NCBI GenBank assembly: GCA_030640865.1
Contig: DAOWIP010000470.1
Location: forward strand, 1-6,077
Length of the DNA: 6,077 nucleotides
Source: Sedimentisphaerales bacterium
GTDB taxonomy: Bacteria > Planctomycetota > Phycisphaerae > Sedimentisphaerales > SM23-30
Direction of reading: 5' to 3'
Positions 5,338-6,077 of this stretch are shown piece by piece. The position numbers were made by a program, and so were the translations under genes. The notes below the pieces were generated by a model, which made no database searches, had not been told where the DNA came from, and worked only from the letters and a program-made list of their open reading frames with translations. Position 1 is the stretch's first letter, and every line of letters begins with the position of its first letter.

Positions 5338-5482
5338 ATAATATCCTCGCATAACAATTTCTCCCTTTTTTCGCCGGGTTTGTGATACCATCACATTACG
5401 GTCGCATACATTATTACACATCACTTCTTATTTCCCCTTATCGGTTCGGACCTCCGCACACTTTGCATTAAAACAGGGGCAC

Positions 5483-5497
5483 TGCCTTTCAAAGGCA
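5483..5497. repeat. Short palindrome TGCCTTT-C-AAAGGCA
   Basis: Two 7-bp arms around a single central base, so a hairpin would have to open inner pairs. On the minus strand it is flanked by GTAGGG before and GTGCCCC after, allowing an imperfect longer stem with two mismatches and two G-T pairs. It is not followed by a sufficient T-run for termination. It may be another dispersed intergenic palindrome or a binding site. Confidence 0.35.
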
Positions 5498-5562
5498 CCA
5501 TCCCTACGATAATTCAGATTAAGAATTTCGAATTCCGGTAATACACCATAACATTCGAAAGA

Positions 5563-5591
5563 AATGTACTATCAAAACAGGGGTTGGTCAA
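5563..5591 (-). promoter_or_regulatory. Sigma-70-like promoter candidate for the pseudopilin cluster
   Basis: Minus strand TTGACC (5591-5586), a 17-base spacer, then TACATT (5568-5563): 5 of 6 and 4 of 6 matches to TTGACA/TATAAT at ideal spacing. Transcription would start near 5556, giving a leader of about 410 bases before the first pseudopilin. Such matches occur by chance in AT-rich DNA, and promoter rules in planctomycetes are less well defined. Confidence 0.35.
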
Positions 5592-5653
5592 AAAATGCCG
5601 ACCTTTTTTACCTGTTTTTCCCTACTTTCCCGGAGGACTATTTTTACCTGACC

Positions 5654-5714
5654 GGAATAATCGTTACAGTATCACATACACCTGAAAAATTATATCGATA
5701 TTAACGATTATTCC
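5654..5714. repeat. Perfect 13-bp inverted repeat with 35-base spacer
   Basis: GGAATAATCGTTA at 5654-5666 and its exact complement TAACGATTATTCC at 5702-5714; two more outer pairs match beyond one mismatch. The spacer is AT-rich and includes ATATCGATAT. No T-run follows either arm. It could be the ends of a very small mobile element (61 bp), a cruciform or a paired regulator site upstream of the cluster promoter. The right arm abuts REP-like copy 3. Confidence 0.65.
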
Positions 5715-5737
5715 TGTACCGCAGGCGTCTCACCTGC
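5714..5737. repeat. REP-like palindrome, copy 3
   Basis: CTGTA, two bases, then GCAGGCG TCT CACCTGC (5721-5737). Relative to copy 1 (346-362) the third pair changed from G-C to A-T on both arms, keeping the pairing, while one inner pair is now mismatched (C/A). The loop TCT is identical to copy 1. It lies directly against the right arm of the 13-bp inverted repeat. Confidence 0.55.
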
Positions 5738-5765
5738 AATTAGCCCAAGTTCCACAGTAGATGAG

Positions 5766-5790
5766 AAAAAAAGTTTTTTTCAACTTTTTT
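5766..5790. other. AT-rich hairpin AAAAAAGTT/AACTTTTTT
   Basis: AAAAAAGTT (5767-5775) can pair with AACTTTTTT (5782-5790) around six bases; the minus strand arm ends in a run of seven T. It could serve as a weak second terminator after proC, but the stem is almost all A-T, and the stronger GC-containing terminator lies just upstream (5848-5877). Confidence 0.3.
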
Positions 5791-5847
5791 GGTGGGTTGG
5801 CGGTTTTTCGGGTTGTTATGACATGCCACCCAACGTTTGGGGCTGTG

Positions 5848-5877
5848 AAAAACACCTCTCTGAAATACAGAAAGGTG
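5848..5877 (-). terminator. Rho-independent terminator of proC
   Basis: On the minus strand CACCTTTCTG (5877-5868) pairs with CAGAGAGGTG (5862-5853) over 10 bp with a single G-U pair, 5-base loop TATTT, followed directly by five T (5852-5848). It lies about 50 bases after the proC stop codon and separates proC from the pseudopilin cluster. Confidence 0.82.
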
Positions 5878-5928
5878 CCACCCAGGAGATTTTTCATTAC
5901 AGAGGGAAGGAACACCGCGGACGAGATA

Positions 5929-6077
5929 TTATCCGTTATCGTTTCCCAGTTCCCGGCTGCGTTGTGCGGCGCGTTTGATGGTATTGATGATCGAGTCTTT
6001 CACACTCGATGATTCGAGGATTTCTCGGCCGGCGACGGTAGTGCCGCCCGGAGAGGAGACCATCTCGATTAGTTCCC
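5929..6077 (-). CDS. proC: Pyrroline-5-carboxylate reductase, partial (C-terminal 48 residues)
   Basis: ProC reduces 1-pyrroline-5-carboxylate to L-proline with NAD(P)H, the last step of proline synthesis, in the cytoplasm. The frame enters from the right edge (first whole codon at 6075) and stops with TAA at 5931-5929. The residues read ELIEMVSSPGGTTVAGREIL, then ESSSVKDSIINTIKRAAQRS and RELGNDNG. The SPGGTT-x-AG segment is the family signature in the C-terminal dimerisation domain, and the A-x-x-RS-x-ELG ending is typical of the final helix. The N-terminal Rossmann domain lies outside the window. Its own terminator follows, so it is unlikely to be in the secretion operon. Identification is from motif recall, but the match is specific. 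Confidence 0.9.
   Translation of the reverse strand, partial: ELIEMVSSPGGTTVAGREILESSSVKDSIINTIKRAAQRSRELGNDNG

Larger units (their letters stand above)
5146..5847. other. Gene-poor leader/promoter region of the pseudopilin cluster
   Basis: About 700 bases with no established gene, between the proC terminator and the first pseudopilin. It holds, in the direction of transcription, an AT-rich hairpin (5766-5790), a REP-like palindrome (5714-5737), a long inverted repeat (5654-5714), two copies of TTTTTACCTG on the plus strand (5641-5650, 5605-5614), a possible sigma-70 promoter (5563-5591), two copies of AAAACAGGGG (5574-5583, 5470-5479), a palindrome (5483-5497), a sigma-54-like element (5322-5337) and a hairpin (5280-5309). 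Two tiny frames in the leader (13 and 28 codons) are discussed in the findings. Confidence 0.6.

Noticed and set aside
5351..5390. c-di-GMP riboswitch (GEMM) suggested by CACAAACCCGGCGAAAA on the minus strand
   Set aside because: The second conserved block (GGGACGCAAAGCC-like) and the second helix are missing, and the hairpin around the GAAA does not pair.
5730..5915. 61-codon minus-strand frame after proC
   Set aside because: It covers the proC terminator and an A/T homopolymer region, lacks a convincing ribosome binding site and has no recognisable domain.
5761..6012. 83-codon plus-strand frame at the right end
   Set aside because: It is antisense to proC and its terminator, beginning in a poly-A/poly-T hairpin.

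Overview
The window most resembles the chromosome of a Gram-negative-type bacterium with a secretin-based envelope machine. The pseudopilin style (GPY-x4-P-x-NP motifs, a secretin with a TPR-like extension, many TPR-like sequences) suggests a planctomycete, perhaps of the Phycisphaerae. That assignment rests on family resemblance recalled from memory, not on a search. All supported genes lie on the minus strand, so transcription runs from high to low coordinates.

Layout in the direction of transcription: (1) The last 48 codons of proC (pyrroline-5-carboxylate reductase) enter from the right edge, end at 5929 and are followed by a good rho-independent terminator (5848-5877). (2) A gene-poor stretch of about 700 bases (5146-5847) holds a 13-bp perfect inverted repeat, a REP-like palindrome, a possible sigma-70 promoter, a sigma-54-like promoter and a leader hairpin. 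(3) A type II secretion / type IV pilus-like cluster follows: a GspG-like pseudopilin (4696-5145), an internal terminator (4616-4651), a second GspG-like pseudopilin (4018-4578), two small unrecognised membrane proteins (3743-3997 and 3408-3722), a GspH/FimT-like pseudopilin (2838-3353) and a secretin (447-2489). The secretin carries a C-terminal TPR-like segment and an acidic, glutamine-periodic repeat tail. A terminator at 257-309 closes the cluster. (4) A lipoprotein with TPR-like sequence starts at 190 and leaves the window at the left edge.

How it fits together: pseudopilins are cleaved by a prepilin peptidase and assembled into a periplasmic filament at the inner membrane, and the secretin forms the outer-membrane gate. 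No assembly ATPase, GspF-type platform protein, GspC or prepilin peptidase lies here, so this is part of a machine completed elsewhere. The terminator behind the first pseudopilin fits it being the abundant subunit, with the rest made by readthrough or from another promoter.

The less expected signals are the repeat tail of the secretin, three 24-bp REP-like palindromes with identical geometry and compensating base changes, the GC-rich three-arm region between the two pseudopilins, the sigma-54-like element whose predicted start coincides with a leader hairpin, and a 41-codon cysteine-pair ORF ending inside the secretin ribosome binding site. No CRISPR array, tRNA, rRNA or insertion sequence was seen.
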